This document shows, in pieces, positions 7,459-15,215 of a DNA stretch of 27,120 bases (position 1 is its first letter; every line of letters begins with the position of its first letter). A program made the position numbers and the translations under genes. The notes beneath the pieces are model-generated. The model searched no databases. It was not told where the DNA came from and saw nothing but the letters and a program-made list of their open reading frames with translations. The stretch lies in the NCBI GenBank assembly GCA_964579325.1, contig CAZOHN010000028.1:1-27120 (forward strand). Direction: 5' to 3'. Source of the stretch: CAZOHN01 sp964579325. Its GTDB lineage: Bacteria; Pseudomonadota; Alphaproteobacteria; Rhodobacterales; Rhodobacteraceae.

Positions 7459-8919
7459 ATGTCCGTCTTTCTCCTGATCGTCGTCCTGTTGGTCCTTGGT
7501 TTAGCGGGATATTTTCTAGGCCGGGCGCGTGCCCTGGGATCAGTCGGCGGCAATATCCGCCAGCTTCATTCGCTACCTGCTTACTACGGGTGGCACGGAG
7601 CGATCATGGCTATGCTTCCGGCCTTCGCCGTGCTGGTCTTGTGGGTGATCGCCCAGCCCTTGCTGATCGAACGTCAATTAGCGAACTTCTTTCCTGCGGA
7701 GCAGTTCGAGAACGACAGCCAGCGGATATTGCTGATGGCAGATGTCCGCCGCGTTGCCGAAGGGCTTGATACGGCAGTCGCAGCCGGCGCCTTGAGCGAG
7801 GACCAGGCGGCAATGATCCGCACGGAATTTGGCTCGGTTCGCGATCGGCTGGGTGCAGTCGGGGTCGCGCTTGGTGCGGAAGTGACGCCTCAGGTGCTGC
7901 AAGCTGCGCAAGAGTATCGGGAGCTTGCGGCGACGGGGGGGATCTGGCGGTCCATTCTCGTGCTGATCGTGGCGGGGGTCTCCTTCCTCTATGCGCTTCG
8001 GATCACCAATGGCGACTTCCGCGCCCGGAACCGGGTCGAAGCCGTCATCTTAGGGTTGCTGATGGTAGGGTCGACCATCGCCATTCTGACGACCATTGGA
8101 ATCGTGCTGTCGATGCTCTCCGAGACGATCCGGTTCTCGAGCATGTATCCCTTCGCCGATTTCCTTTTCGGTCTGACATGGTCTCCCAGCTTCCAGGGAA
8201 ACAGCGAACTCGGACTGCTGCCGCTTCTGTGGGGAACGCTCTACATCAGCCTGGTCGCCATGATCGTGGCGGTGCCGATCGGACTCTTCACGGCAATCTA
8301 CCTTGCCGAGTACGCCAGCCCGCGGGTGCGTTCGGTGGTCAAGCCGCTGATCGAGGTGATCGCGGGAATTCCCACCGTGGTGTTCGGTCTGTTTGCGCTG
8401 GTGACTGTCGGCCCGTTCCTGCGGGACTGGTTCGCCGCGCCAACCGGGCTTGGGACCTCCGGGTCTTCGGTGATGACAGCGGGAATCGTGATTGGGATCC
8501 TGAACATCCCGTTCATCTCCTCACTCGCGGATGACATCATCAACGCGGTTCCCCAATCGCTACGCGACGGGTCCTACGGCCTTGGTGCGACGCGCTCGGA
8601 AACGGTGAAGCAGGTCATCTTGCCGGCTGCCCTTCCCGGTATCGTCGGCGCGATCCTGCTCGCCGCCAGCCGCGCCATCGGCGAGACGATGATCGTGACC
8701 ATGGGGGCCGGTGCTGCCGCGAAGCTCGACTTGAACCCGTTCGAGGCGATGACGACGATCACGGTGAAGATCGTCAGTCAACTTACGGGCGACACCGAGT
8801 TCAATTCGGCCGAGACGCTCGTTGCCTTCGCGCTCGGCATGACTCTGTTCATCATCACCCTGGGGCTCAACATCTTCGCGCTCTGGGTCGTGCGCAAATA
8901 TCGGGAGCAGTACGAATGA
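7459..8919 (+). CDS. pstC: Phosphate ABC transporter permease PstC
   Basis: At 486 residues this inner-membrane subunit is much longer than E. coli PstC (about 319). The extra N-terminal part (about 1-190) has membrane segments near residues 4-22 and 48-68, a soluble helical stretch and another membrane segment, matching the DUF3708-type extension. The core transport domain has several helices and the EAA coupling loop at DGSYGLGATRSETVKQVILP, followed by LPGIVGAI. ATG at 7459 has GAGGG upstream; the earlier in-frame GTG at 7399 lies inside the intergenic hairpin and was rejected. The end overlaps pstA by 4 nt (ATGA), indicating coupled translation of the two permease halves. Confidence 0.95.
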   Translation: MSVFLLIVVLLVLGLAGYFLGRARALGSVGGNIRQLHSLPAYYGWHGAIMAMLPAFAVLVLWVIAQPLLIERQLANFFPAEQFENDSQRILLMADVRRVAEGLDTAVAAGALSEDQAAMIRTEFGSVRDRLGAVGVALGAEVTPQVLQAAQEYRELAATGGIWRSILVLIVAGVSFLYALRITNGDFRARNRVEAVILGLLMVGSTIAILTTIGIVLSMLSETIRFSSMYPFADFLFGLTWSPSFQGNSELGLLPLLWGTLYISLVAMIVAVPIGLFTAIYLAEYASPRVRSVVKPLIEVIAGIPTVVFGLFALVTVGPFLRDWFAAPTGLGTSGSSVMTAGIVIGILNIPFISSLADDIINAVPQSLRDGSYGLGATRSETVKQVILPAALPGIVGAILLAASRAIGETMIVTMGAGAAAKLDLNPFEAMTTITVKIVSQLTGDTEFNSAETLVAFALGMTLFIITLGLNIFALWVVRKYREQYE

Positions 8920-10277
8920 CCGACGCTAGCGCCACCGCCCTTCCCGAAAGGGCGCCGCACCGCAAGACATCGCTGCTCGAACAGGATGCCTTGATGAAGC
9001 GACGCAATGCATCCGAGGCACGGTTCAAGGCTTACGGCATCGCGGCGATCTGCGTCAGCCTCTCGGTCCTGGCGGTGATGCTCTGGACGATCTTTACGGA
9101 CGGTGTTTCGGCGTTCCGGCAGGCGACGTTCACATTCGAGGTGACCCTCGACCCCGAGCGCCTGGACCCCGAAGGCAACCAGGTTCGCGAAGAGATGATG
9201 CGGGTGACGACCATCGGCTACACGAACCTGCTGAACGAGGCACTGGTCGCCTACCTCGCTTCCCGCAACATTCCGACCGAGGGCGTGAGCGACAAGGACA
9301 TCGCGGCGTTCATCTCGCGCGACACGCCCGCACGACTTCGAAACATGGTGATCGAGGATCCCTCGCTCCTGGGCCAGACGATCCGGTTCGAGGGATTCGC
9401 GACGGGTCGGATCGACGGCTATCTCAAAGGTCGCGTAACGCGGGAGACGGCCGCGCTCGACACCAACATCTCGGTTGAGCAACTCGACCTCACCGACCGC
9501 ATGGTGGAAGCCGGGGTCCTGTCATTGAAGTTCAACACGGGATTCCTGACAAATCCAGACGCCTCCGACCAGAGACCGGAGGCATCGGGCCTCGGCGTGG
9601 CCTTGATCGGCTCGGCCTACATGATGGTGCTGGTGGCGATCTTTGTGCTTCCTCTTGGGGTAGCGGCGTCCATCTACCTCGAGGAGTTCGCGCCGAAGAA
9701 CCGGCTGACCGATATCATCGAGGTCAACATCTCGAACCTCGCGGCGGTGCCGTCCATCGTCTACGGGATCCTGGGTCTGGCGATCTTCATCAATTTCGCG
9801 AAGTTTCCGCAGTCATCGCCCCTTGTCGGCGCGCTTGTGCTGACCTTGATGACGTTGCCGACGATCATCATCGCGACCCGGGCCGCTATCCGCGCAGTGC
9901 CGCCTTCGATACGGGATGCGGCCCTGGGGGTGGGTGCGTCGAAGATGCAGACGGTCTTCCACCACGTTCTGCCTTTGGCTGCACCGGGCATCCTGACCGG
10001 CACGATCCTTGGCCTCGCATCGGCCCTCGGCGAAACGGCGCCGCTTCTGTTGATCGGCATGGTGGCGTTCGTGGCGAACTATCCGGCCGGTCCGCTGGAT
10101 GGCGGTATTCTGGATCCTGCGACCGCCCTGCCGGTCCAGGTCTACTCATGGGCGTCTCGGTCGGACCCCGCCTTCATCGAACGGTCTGCCGGTGCGATCA
10201 TCGTGCTGCTGGCGTTCCTGGTCGTGATGAACATCATAGCAATCGTGCTCCGCCGCCGCTTCGAGCGGCGCTGGTAG
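8916..10277 (+). CDS. pstA: Phosphate ABC transporter permease PstA
   Basis: The 453-residue protein is the second permease subunit and pairs with PstC. The N-terminal tail is cytoplasmic and one membrane helix lies around residues 40-62. A soluble, probably periplasmic insert of about 160 residues follows (to about 225), corresponding to the DUF3333-type region known from PstA of alphaproteobacteria. The permease core follows, with the EAA motif DAALGVGASKMQTVFHHVLPLAAPG and further helices, ending in the basic tail RRRFERRW. E. coli PstA, at about 296 residues, lacks the insert. ATG overlaps the pstC stop. A ribosome binding site for pstB begins 2 nt after its TAG. Confidence 0.95.
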   Translation: MTDASATALPERAPHRKTSLLEQDALMKRRNASEARFKAYGIAAICVSLSVLAVMLWTIFTDGVSAFRQATFTFEVTLDPERLDPEGNQVREEMMRVTTIGYTNLLNEALVAYLASRNIPTEGVSDKDIAAFISRDTPARLRNMVIEDPSLLGQTIRFEGFATGRIDGYLKGRVTRETAALDTNISVEQLDLTDRMVEAGVLSLKFNTGFLTNPDASDQRPEASGLGVALIGSAYMMVLVAIFVLPLGVAASIYLEEFAPKNRLTDIIEVNISNLAAVPSIVYGILGLAIFINFAKFPQSSPLVGALVLTLMTLPTIIIATRAAIRAVPPSIRDAALGVGASKMQTVFHHVLPLAAPGILTGTILGLASALGETAPLLLIGMVAFVANYPAGPLDGGILDPATALPVQVYSWASRSDPAFIERSAGAIIVLLAFLVVMNIIAIVLRRRFERRW

Positions 10278-10288
10278 GGAGACAGGAC

Positions 10289-11086
10289 ATGGACGACCTT
10301 CGTATCGTGGAGAGAAGCGTGGAGACGCAGAACAACAAGATCACCGCTCGGGGTGTTCAGGTCTATTACGGCGAGAAGCACGCGCTGATGGACGTTGACT
10401 GCGATATTCTCGACAAGACCGTGACTGCCTTCATCGGACCTTCGGGATGCGGAAAGTCGACCTTCCTGCGCTGCCTCAACCGCATGAACGATACCGTTTC
10501 TATCGCCCGCATCGAGGGCGACATCCGGATCGACGGCGAGGACATCTACGACAAGCGGGTCGATCCGGTGCAGCTGCGCGCCAAGGTCGGGATGGTGTTC
10601 CAGAAGCCGAACCCGTTCCCGAAGTCGATCTACGACAACGTGGCCTACGGGCCCAAGATCCACGGTCTTGCCCAGTCGAAGGCCGACCTTGACGGGATCG
10701 TCGAGGCGAGCCTCAAGAAGGCCGCGCTCTGGGGTGAGGTGAAGGACCGCTTGCAGGAATCGGGCACCGGTCTGTCGGGCGGTCAGCAGCAGCGGCTTTG
10801 TATCGCACGGGCCATCGCGACCTCACCGGAAGTCCTCCTGATGGATGAACCCTGCTCGGCGCTCGACCCGATCGCAACCGCGCAGGTCGAGGAACTGATA
10901 GACGAATTGCGCTCGAACTTCTCGGTCGTGATCGTCACCCACTCGATGCAGCAGGCCGCGCGCGTCAGCCAGAAGACCGCTTTCTTCCACCTCGGCAACC
11001 TCGTCGAATACGGCGAGACCGGCCAGATCTTCACCAACCCCAAGGACCCGCGCACCGAGAGCTACATCTCGGGCCGGATCGGCTGA
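10289..11086 (+). CDS. pstB: Phosphate ABC transporter ATP-binding protein PstB
   Basis: The 265-residue ATPase energises phosphate import through PstCA and takes part in Pho signalling with PhoU and PhoR. Walker A is GPSGCGKST (50-58), the Q-loop region is GMVFQKPNPFPKSI, the ABC signature is LSGGQQQR (162-169), Walker B is VLLMDEPCSALDP (182-194), and the switch histidine is in VTHSMQQA. The FQKPNPFP and NPKDPRTESYISGRIG segments are distinctive for PstB. ATG at 10289 is preceded by AGGGAGACAGGA. The stop lies 11 nt before the phoU start, and the phoU binding site begins at the last base of the stop codon. Confidence 0.98.
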   Translation: MDDLRIVERSVETQNNKITARGVQVYYGEKHALMDVDCDILDKTVTAFIGPSGCGKSTFLRCLNRMNDTVSIARIEGDIRIDGEDIYDKRVDPVQLRAKVGMVFQKPNPFPKSIYDNVAYGPKIHGLAQSKADLDGIVEASLKKAALWGEVKDRLQESGTGLSGGQQQRLCIARAIATSPEVLLMDEPCSALDPIATAQVEELIDELRSNFSVVIVTHSMQQAARVSQKTAFFHLGNLVEYGETGQIFTNPKDPRTESYISGRIG

Positions 11087-11097
11087 GGAGGCCATTC

Positions 11098-11823
11098 GTG
11101 CAGACCGATCCCCACATCCTGCAGGCCTTTGACCGCGACCTCGAAGCGATCCAGGCGCTGATCATGAAGATGGGCGGCCTCGTCGAAGCCGCCATTCTCG
11201 ACGCCGCAACCTCGCTCGAGACACGCGACGAGGAACTCGCCGAACGCGTGCGCCGCAACGACAAGCGGATCGACGAGCTTGAAGAGCGCGTGAACGAGGA
11301 AGCCGCGCGCGTCCTCGCCCTGCGCTCACCCACCGCGACCGACCTGCGCACCGTGCTGACAGTCATGAAGATCGGGGCGAACCTCGAGCGGATGGGCGAC
11401 TACGCCAAGAACATGGGCAAGCGCACCTCGGTGCTCGTACAGATGCAGCCGATCAACGGTTCGGGCGGCGCGATCCGGCGAATGGCCAAGACGGTCGAGC
11501 AGATGCTCAAGGACGTGCTCGACGCCTACATCCAGCGCGATTCCGAGCTGGCCCAGGACGTCCGAAACCGGGACCACGACGTCGATCAGATGTACAACGC
11601 TCTGTTCCGGGAGTTCCTCACCTACATGATGGAAGACCCGCGCAACATCACCGCCTGCATGCACCTGCACTTCATCGCCAAGAACGTGGAGAGGATGGGC
11701 GACCACGTCACCAACATCGCCGAGCAGGTCATCTACCTGGTAACCGGCGACATGCCGGAAGAGAGCCGGCCCAAGGGTGACGAGACATCCTATGTCCGAC
11801 CCGGCGATGAGGCTGACGACTGA
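11098..11823 (+). CDS. phoU: Phosphate signalling regulator PhoU
   Basis: The 241-residue, all-helical cytoplasmic protein dampens Pho signalling by linking the Pst transporter to PhoR. It carries two PhoU repeats with the metal-cluster motifs E.MGDYAKN (near residues 98-105) and ERMGDHVTNIAE in the second half. The N-terminus FDRDLEAIQALIMKMGGLVE is typical. The start is a GTG at 11098, supported by AGGAGG at 11086-11091 with 6-nt spacing; no ATG fits. The C-terminal tail is acidic and variable. The TGA overlaps the ATG of phoB (TGATG), coupling the regulator with the response regulator. Confidence 0.96.
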   Translation: MQTDPHILQAFDRDLEAIQALIMKMGGLVEAAILDAATSLETRDEELAERVRRNDKRIDELEERVNEEAARVLALRSPTATDLRTVLTVMKIGANLERMGDYAKNMGKRTSVLVQMQPINGSGGAIRRMAKTVEQMLKDVLDAYIQRDSELAQDVRNRDHDVDQMYNALFREFLTYMMEDPRNITACMHLHFIAKNVERMGDHVTNIAEQVIYLVTGDMPEESRPKGDETSYVRPGDEADD

Positions 11824-12518
11824 TGGCCTCTGCCGACCACCACCCGACGGTTCTCGTTGTCGAGGACGAGCCGGCGCAGCGCGAGGTTCTCGCCTACAAT
11901 CTCGAGGCCGAAGGATTTCGGGTTTCAAAGGCCGAGAATGGCGAGGAGGCGCTGATCCTCGTCGAGGAATACGCCCCCGACATCATCGTGCTCGACTGGA
12001 TGCTGCCGAACGTGAGCGGCATCGAGGTCTGCCGCCGGCTCAAGTCGCGCCCCGAGACGCGGGGTGTTCCGATCATCATGCTGTCGGCGCGGTCGGAGGA
12101 AGTGGATCGGGTGCGCGGGCTCGAGACGGGGGCCGACGACTACGTCGTGAAGCCCTATTCAATCGTCGAGCTCATGGCGCGGGTGCGCGCGCAACTGCGC
12201 CGGACGCGGCCGGCCAGCATGGGCGAGGTCCTGGAATTCGAGGACATTCGGCTTGACGCCGAGACCCACAGGGTCTGGCGCGGCGACAAGGCGCTCAAGC
12301 TGGGGCCGACGGAATTTCGGCTGCTTTCGACTTTCATGGAAAAGCCCGGCCGCGTCTGGAGCCGCGAGCAGTTGCTCGACCGGGTCTGGGGGCGCGACAT
12401 TTACGTGGATACGCGAACCGTCGACGTGCACATTGGCCGCCTGCGCAAGGCGCTGTGTCATCACGGTGGCGAAGATCCGGTTCGCACGGTGCGTGGTGCG
12501 GGCTACGCGCTGGGGTAG
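11823..12518 (+). CDS. phoB: Phosphate regulon response regulator PhoB
   Basis: The 231-residue OmpR/PhoB-type response regulator has a receiver domain (about 9-125) with acidic pocket E14-D15, phospho-accepting D58 in VLDWMLP, the Ser of MLSARSE, and Lys in VVKPYS. The C-terminal winged helix (about 135-230) has FRLLSTFMEKPGRVWSREQLLDRVWG and the recognition helix TRTVDVHIGRLRKAL. It should bind the Pho box found upstream of pstS. It is the last gene of the phosphate cluster, at the opposite end from phoR, so kinase and regulator are separated by six kilobases of transport genes. Confidence 0.96.
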   Translation: MASADHHPTVLVVEDEPAQREVLAYNLEAEGFRVSKAENGEEALILVEEYAPDIIVLDWMLPNVSGIEVCRRLKSRPETRGVPIIMLSARSEEVDRVRGLETGADDYVVKPYSIVELMARVRAQLRRTRPASMGEVLEFEDIRLDAETHRVWRGDKALKLGPTEFRLLSTFMEKPGRVWSREQLLDRVWGRDIYVDTRTVDVHIGRLRKALCHHGGEDPVRTVRGAGYALG

Positions 12519-12607
12519 GGCCGCCGTTAGACGCCCTCCGTCCTGCCTCGCCACCGGTTGACTCCCTGATCCGGTCCTGACTTCTGAAGTTCGGAAACCG
12601 GGAAGGG

Positions 12608-15166
12608 GTGAAGCGATTGTTCGGTGCGGTCGCACGACTTTTCGAACGCTATGCCGGCGAACATCACCGGCTCGATCTCGAAGGCGGCCCGATCCGGGGT
12701 GAGGATGGGGCCGTCATTGGAAGGATCGAGGTCGTTCGGCGGCGCTGGCGGCGCATCGAAGTCGAAGGCTGGTGCCTGCGCGCCGATCTTCGCCTCGATA
12801 CCGGGCTTGGACCGCCCGTGATCGCCAGGCGCCACGCCCGGCCGCTTGAAGCGGGCTTCGGTGACAGTGTTGCTCGACCGGGCTTTTCCGTCGGGGCACT
12901 CGCGGAGCCCGACCGGGCGGTCCTTGTCGTCGGTGGACCGGGCGTACCACTTCGGCTGCCGCTTTCCGATCTGACCCGCGGTCAGCGGCTTCGCGGCATG
13001 GTCAGGCTCATCCCAGGATTCGCCGCCACACTCCTTTCTGTGTCCCCGCATCTGCTGCGCTGGCTCCTCCACCGCGATCCCGAGGCGCGGCTGGCGGTCG
13101 GCCGGGCGTTCCGGGACAGCGCACCAGGAAATGAAACCTGGCTACCCGACGACCTCCTCCTCACGGAGAACGCGGTAGCGGCGGCTCAGTCGGGTGCGAC
13201 TGGTCCGGTCACGATCGTCCTTCCCGTGTTCAACGCATTCGATCTTCTGGGAGAGTGCCTGCACCGGATCGAGAAGAATACTGACCTCCCCTGGCATCTC
13301 GTGGTCGTTCACGACGCTTCGACCGACCTGCGCGTCGGGCCGTTCCTGCGCGACTGGACCGCCGGGCGCTCCGACCGCGTGACCCTGGTCGAACACTCCG
13401 GCAATGCGGGCTTTGTCGCCGCCGCAAACCGCGGACTTGCCGAGGCCAAGACACGCGACGGGAATGTGGTCCTTCTCAACAGCGACGCCTTCGTGCCGCA
13501 GGGGTGGGCCTCGCGGCTGCTCGCACCCTTCGCCGGACGACCCGAGGTTGCGAGCGTCACGCCGATGTCGAACGACGCCGAGCTACTAACGGTGCCGCGG
13601 ATGTCGCGGCGCATCGACCTGTCTGCCGGTGCGGCCGACGGAATCGACGCGGTCGCCCGCTCCATCGCCCCCGAGCACATGCTCGCCGAAATGCCGACCG
13701 GCGTGGGCTTCTGCATGGCGCTCGCGCCGGCATGGCTCGCCCGTGTTCCCGCCTTCGACTCCGCCTTCGGCCGTGGCTATGGCGAGGAGGTAGACTGGTG
13801 CCTGAAGACGCGCGCGCTGGGAGCCCTGCACCTCGGACATGCGGGCCTCTTCGTCGAACATCGCGGCGGCGCCTCCTTTGGAGGCACCGAGAAGCTCCGC
13901 CGCGTGCAGGAGGCCGGGACGCTGATCGCGCGACGTTATCCGAGGTTCGATGCCGAAGTGCAGCGATTCCTGGGTGCCGATCCTCTCTCGGCTGCGCGGC
14001 TCGTGCTGGCGGTGGCCTGGGCCGGTCAGGCGTGCTCGGGCGCGGTGCCGGTCTACATCGGACACAGCCTTGGTGGAGGGGCGGAGGTCTGGCTCGGGGA
14101 CAGGGTGCGGAGCGACGTCGAAGACGGGACTGGTGCGGCCATCGTCATCCGCGTGGGAGGGCGTTCCCGTTGGCGGGTCGAGGTTCACGGTCCGTGGGGC
14201 GCGGTCGCCGGCCTGACCGACTCCGATGACCTTGTGGTGCGTCTGCTCGCCCAGACCGGCAACCCGCATGTCATCTACTCCTGCGGAGTGGGAGACGCCG
14301 ATCCGGCGGCGCTTCCTGATCTGCTCCTGCGCTTCGCCGGCAAAGAGGGTGCGGTCTCGGTGCTGTTCCACGACTACCTGCCGCTTTCGCCGTCCTACAC
14401 GCTTCTCGATGCCGACGGGTGCTATCGCGGCGTACCCCACGAGGTTTCGGTGGACCCGGCGCACCGCGCCCGCCGACCCGGTGGCGCAGTTGTGACCCTG
14501 GCTGAGTGGCGGGCGTCCTGGAAGCGTCTGCTCGAAGCGGCGGCAACGCGCGGCGAGATCGTTGTCTTCTCGGACGCGAGCCGCGCCATCGTGGCGGAGG
14601 CGTTTCCGTCGCTTGCTGCATCGCTTGTTGTACGCCCCCACGCAATCACCGTCGGGGCACAGACCCGTGTCCCCGGCACTCGGCAAGGCCGCCTCGCGCT
14701 GGGCATTCTCGGCAACCTTGCGCCACACAAGGGCGCGGGTGTGGCTACCGAACTCAGTGGCCGGCTCGCAGCGCAGGGGGAAGGCGCGCCCGACCTCGTG
14801 CTGATCGGCAACCTCGACCCGGCCTACAGCCTTGCGCCCCGCCACCGCTGCCACGGCACCTATGAAACTTCGCAAATCGCCGACCTCGTCCGCAGATATG
14901 GGATCACGCACTGGCTGATCCCATCGGTCTGGCCGGAGACCTACTCGTTCACGACGCGTGAAGCGCTGGCGACGGGCTTGCCGGTCCTGTGCTTCGACCT
15001 CGGCGCCCAGGCCGAGGCGGTGCGAGCCCATTCAAACGGGATCGTTCTGCCACTGTGTGGCACCGACGTGGAGAACGCCGACACCGCGCTGCGCGCGCTG
15101 GCCGACCCGGCCATGATCGGCAGGATTCCGTCAAGAGGGATGGACCGCGCCGACGATAGCCCATAG
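12608..15166 (+). CDS. Two-domain glycosyltransferase (GT2-like plus GT4-like)
   Basis: The 852-residue protein has an unassigned N-terminal region (1-195). A GT2-like GT-A domain follows (about 200-420): VTIVLPVFNAFDLLGECL, VVVHDASTD, NAGFVAAANRGL, VVLLNSDAFVP as the DxD-equivalent region, and FGRGYGEEVDWCLKTRALG near the catalytic base. The second half is GT4/GT-B-like: HDYLPLSPSYTLLDADGCY from H588, LGILGNLAPHKGAG, and the E777-x7-E785 pair in WPETYSFTTREALATG. It probably adds two sugars to a surface polysaccharide in the cytoplasm; donor and acceptor cannot be read. The GTG start at 12608 has GGGAAGG very close upstream, so a slightly later start is possible. It begins 89 bp after phoB. 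Confidence 0.85.
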   Translation: MKRLFGAVARLFERYAGEHHRLDLEGGPIRGEDGAVIGRIEVVRRRWRRIEVEGWCLRADLRLDTGLGPPVIARRHARPLEAGFGDSVARPGFSVGALAEPDRAVLVVGGPGVPLRLPLSDLTRGQRLRGMVRLIPGFAATLLSVSPHLLRWLLHRDPEARLAVGRAFRDSAPGNETWLPDDLLLTENAVAAAQSGATGPVTIVLPVFNAFDLLGECLHRIEKNTDLPWHLVVVHDASTDLRVGPFLRDWTAGRSDRVTLVEHSGNAGFVAAANRGLAEAKTRDGNVVLLNSDAFVPQGWASRLLAPFAGRPEVASVTPMSNDAELLTVPRMSRRIDLSAGAADGIDAVARSIAPEHMLAEMPTGVGFCMALAPAWLARVPAFDSAFGRGYGEEVDWCLKTRALGALHLGHAGLFVEHRGGASFGGTEKLRRVQEAGTLIARRYPRFDAEVQRFLGADPLSAARLVLAVAWAGQACSGAVPVYIGHSLGGGAEVWLGDRVRSDVEDGTGAAIVIRVGGRSRWRVEVHGPWGAVAGLTDSDDLVVRLLAQTGNPHVIYSCGVGDADPAALPDLLLRFAGKEGAVSVLFHDYLPLSPSYTLLDADGCYRGVPHEVSVDPAHRARRPGGAVVTLAEWRASWKRLLEAAATRGEIVVFSDASRAIVAEAFPSLAASLVVRPHAITVGAQTRVPGTRQGRLALGILGNLAPHKGAGVATELSGRLAAQGEGAPDLVLIGNLDPAYSLAPRHRCHGTYETSQIADLVRRYGITHWLIPSVWPETYSFTTREALATGLPVLCFDLGAQAEAVRAHSNGIVLPLCGTDVENADTALRALADPAMIGRIPSRGMDRADDSP

Positions 15167-15215
15167 ACATCCCGGTGATTGCCGCCGGCGCCGCGCGGTT
15201 GGGTAAACGGGCAAG

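Noticed and set aside
12519..12607. Possible terminator after phoB (ACCGG/CCGGT and ACTT-CTG-AAGT)
   Set aside because: Stems are only four or five base pairs and no T-run follows.
13586..15031. Minus-strand open frame of 481 codons opposite the GT2/GT4 gene
   Set aside because: Low-complexity Arg/Gly-rich translation with no motif; the plus strand carries clear glycosyltransferase motifs.
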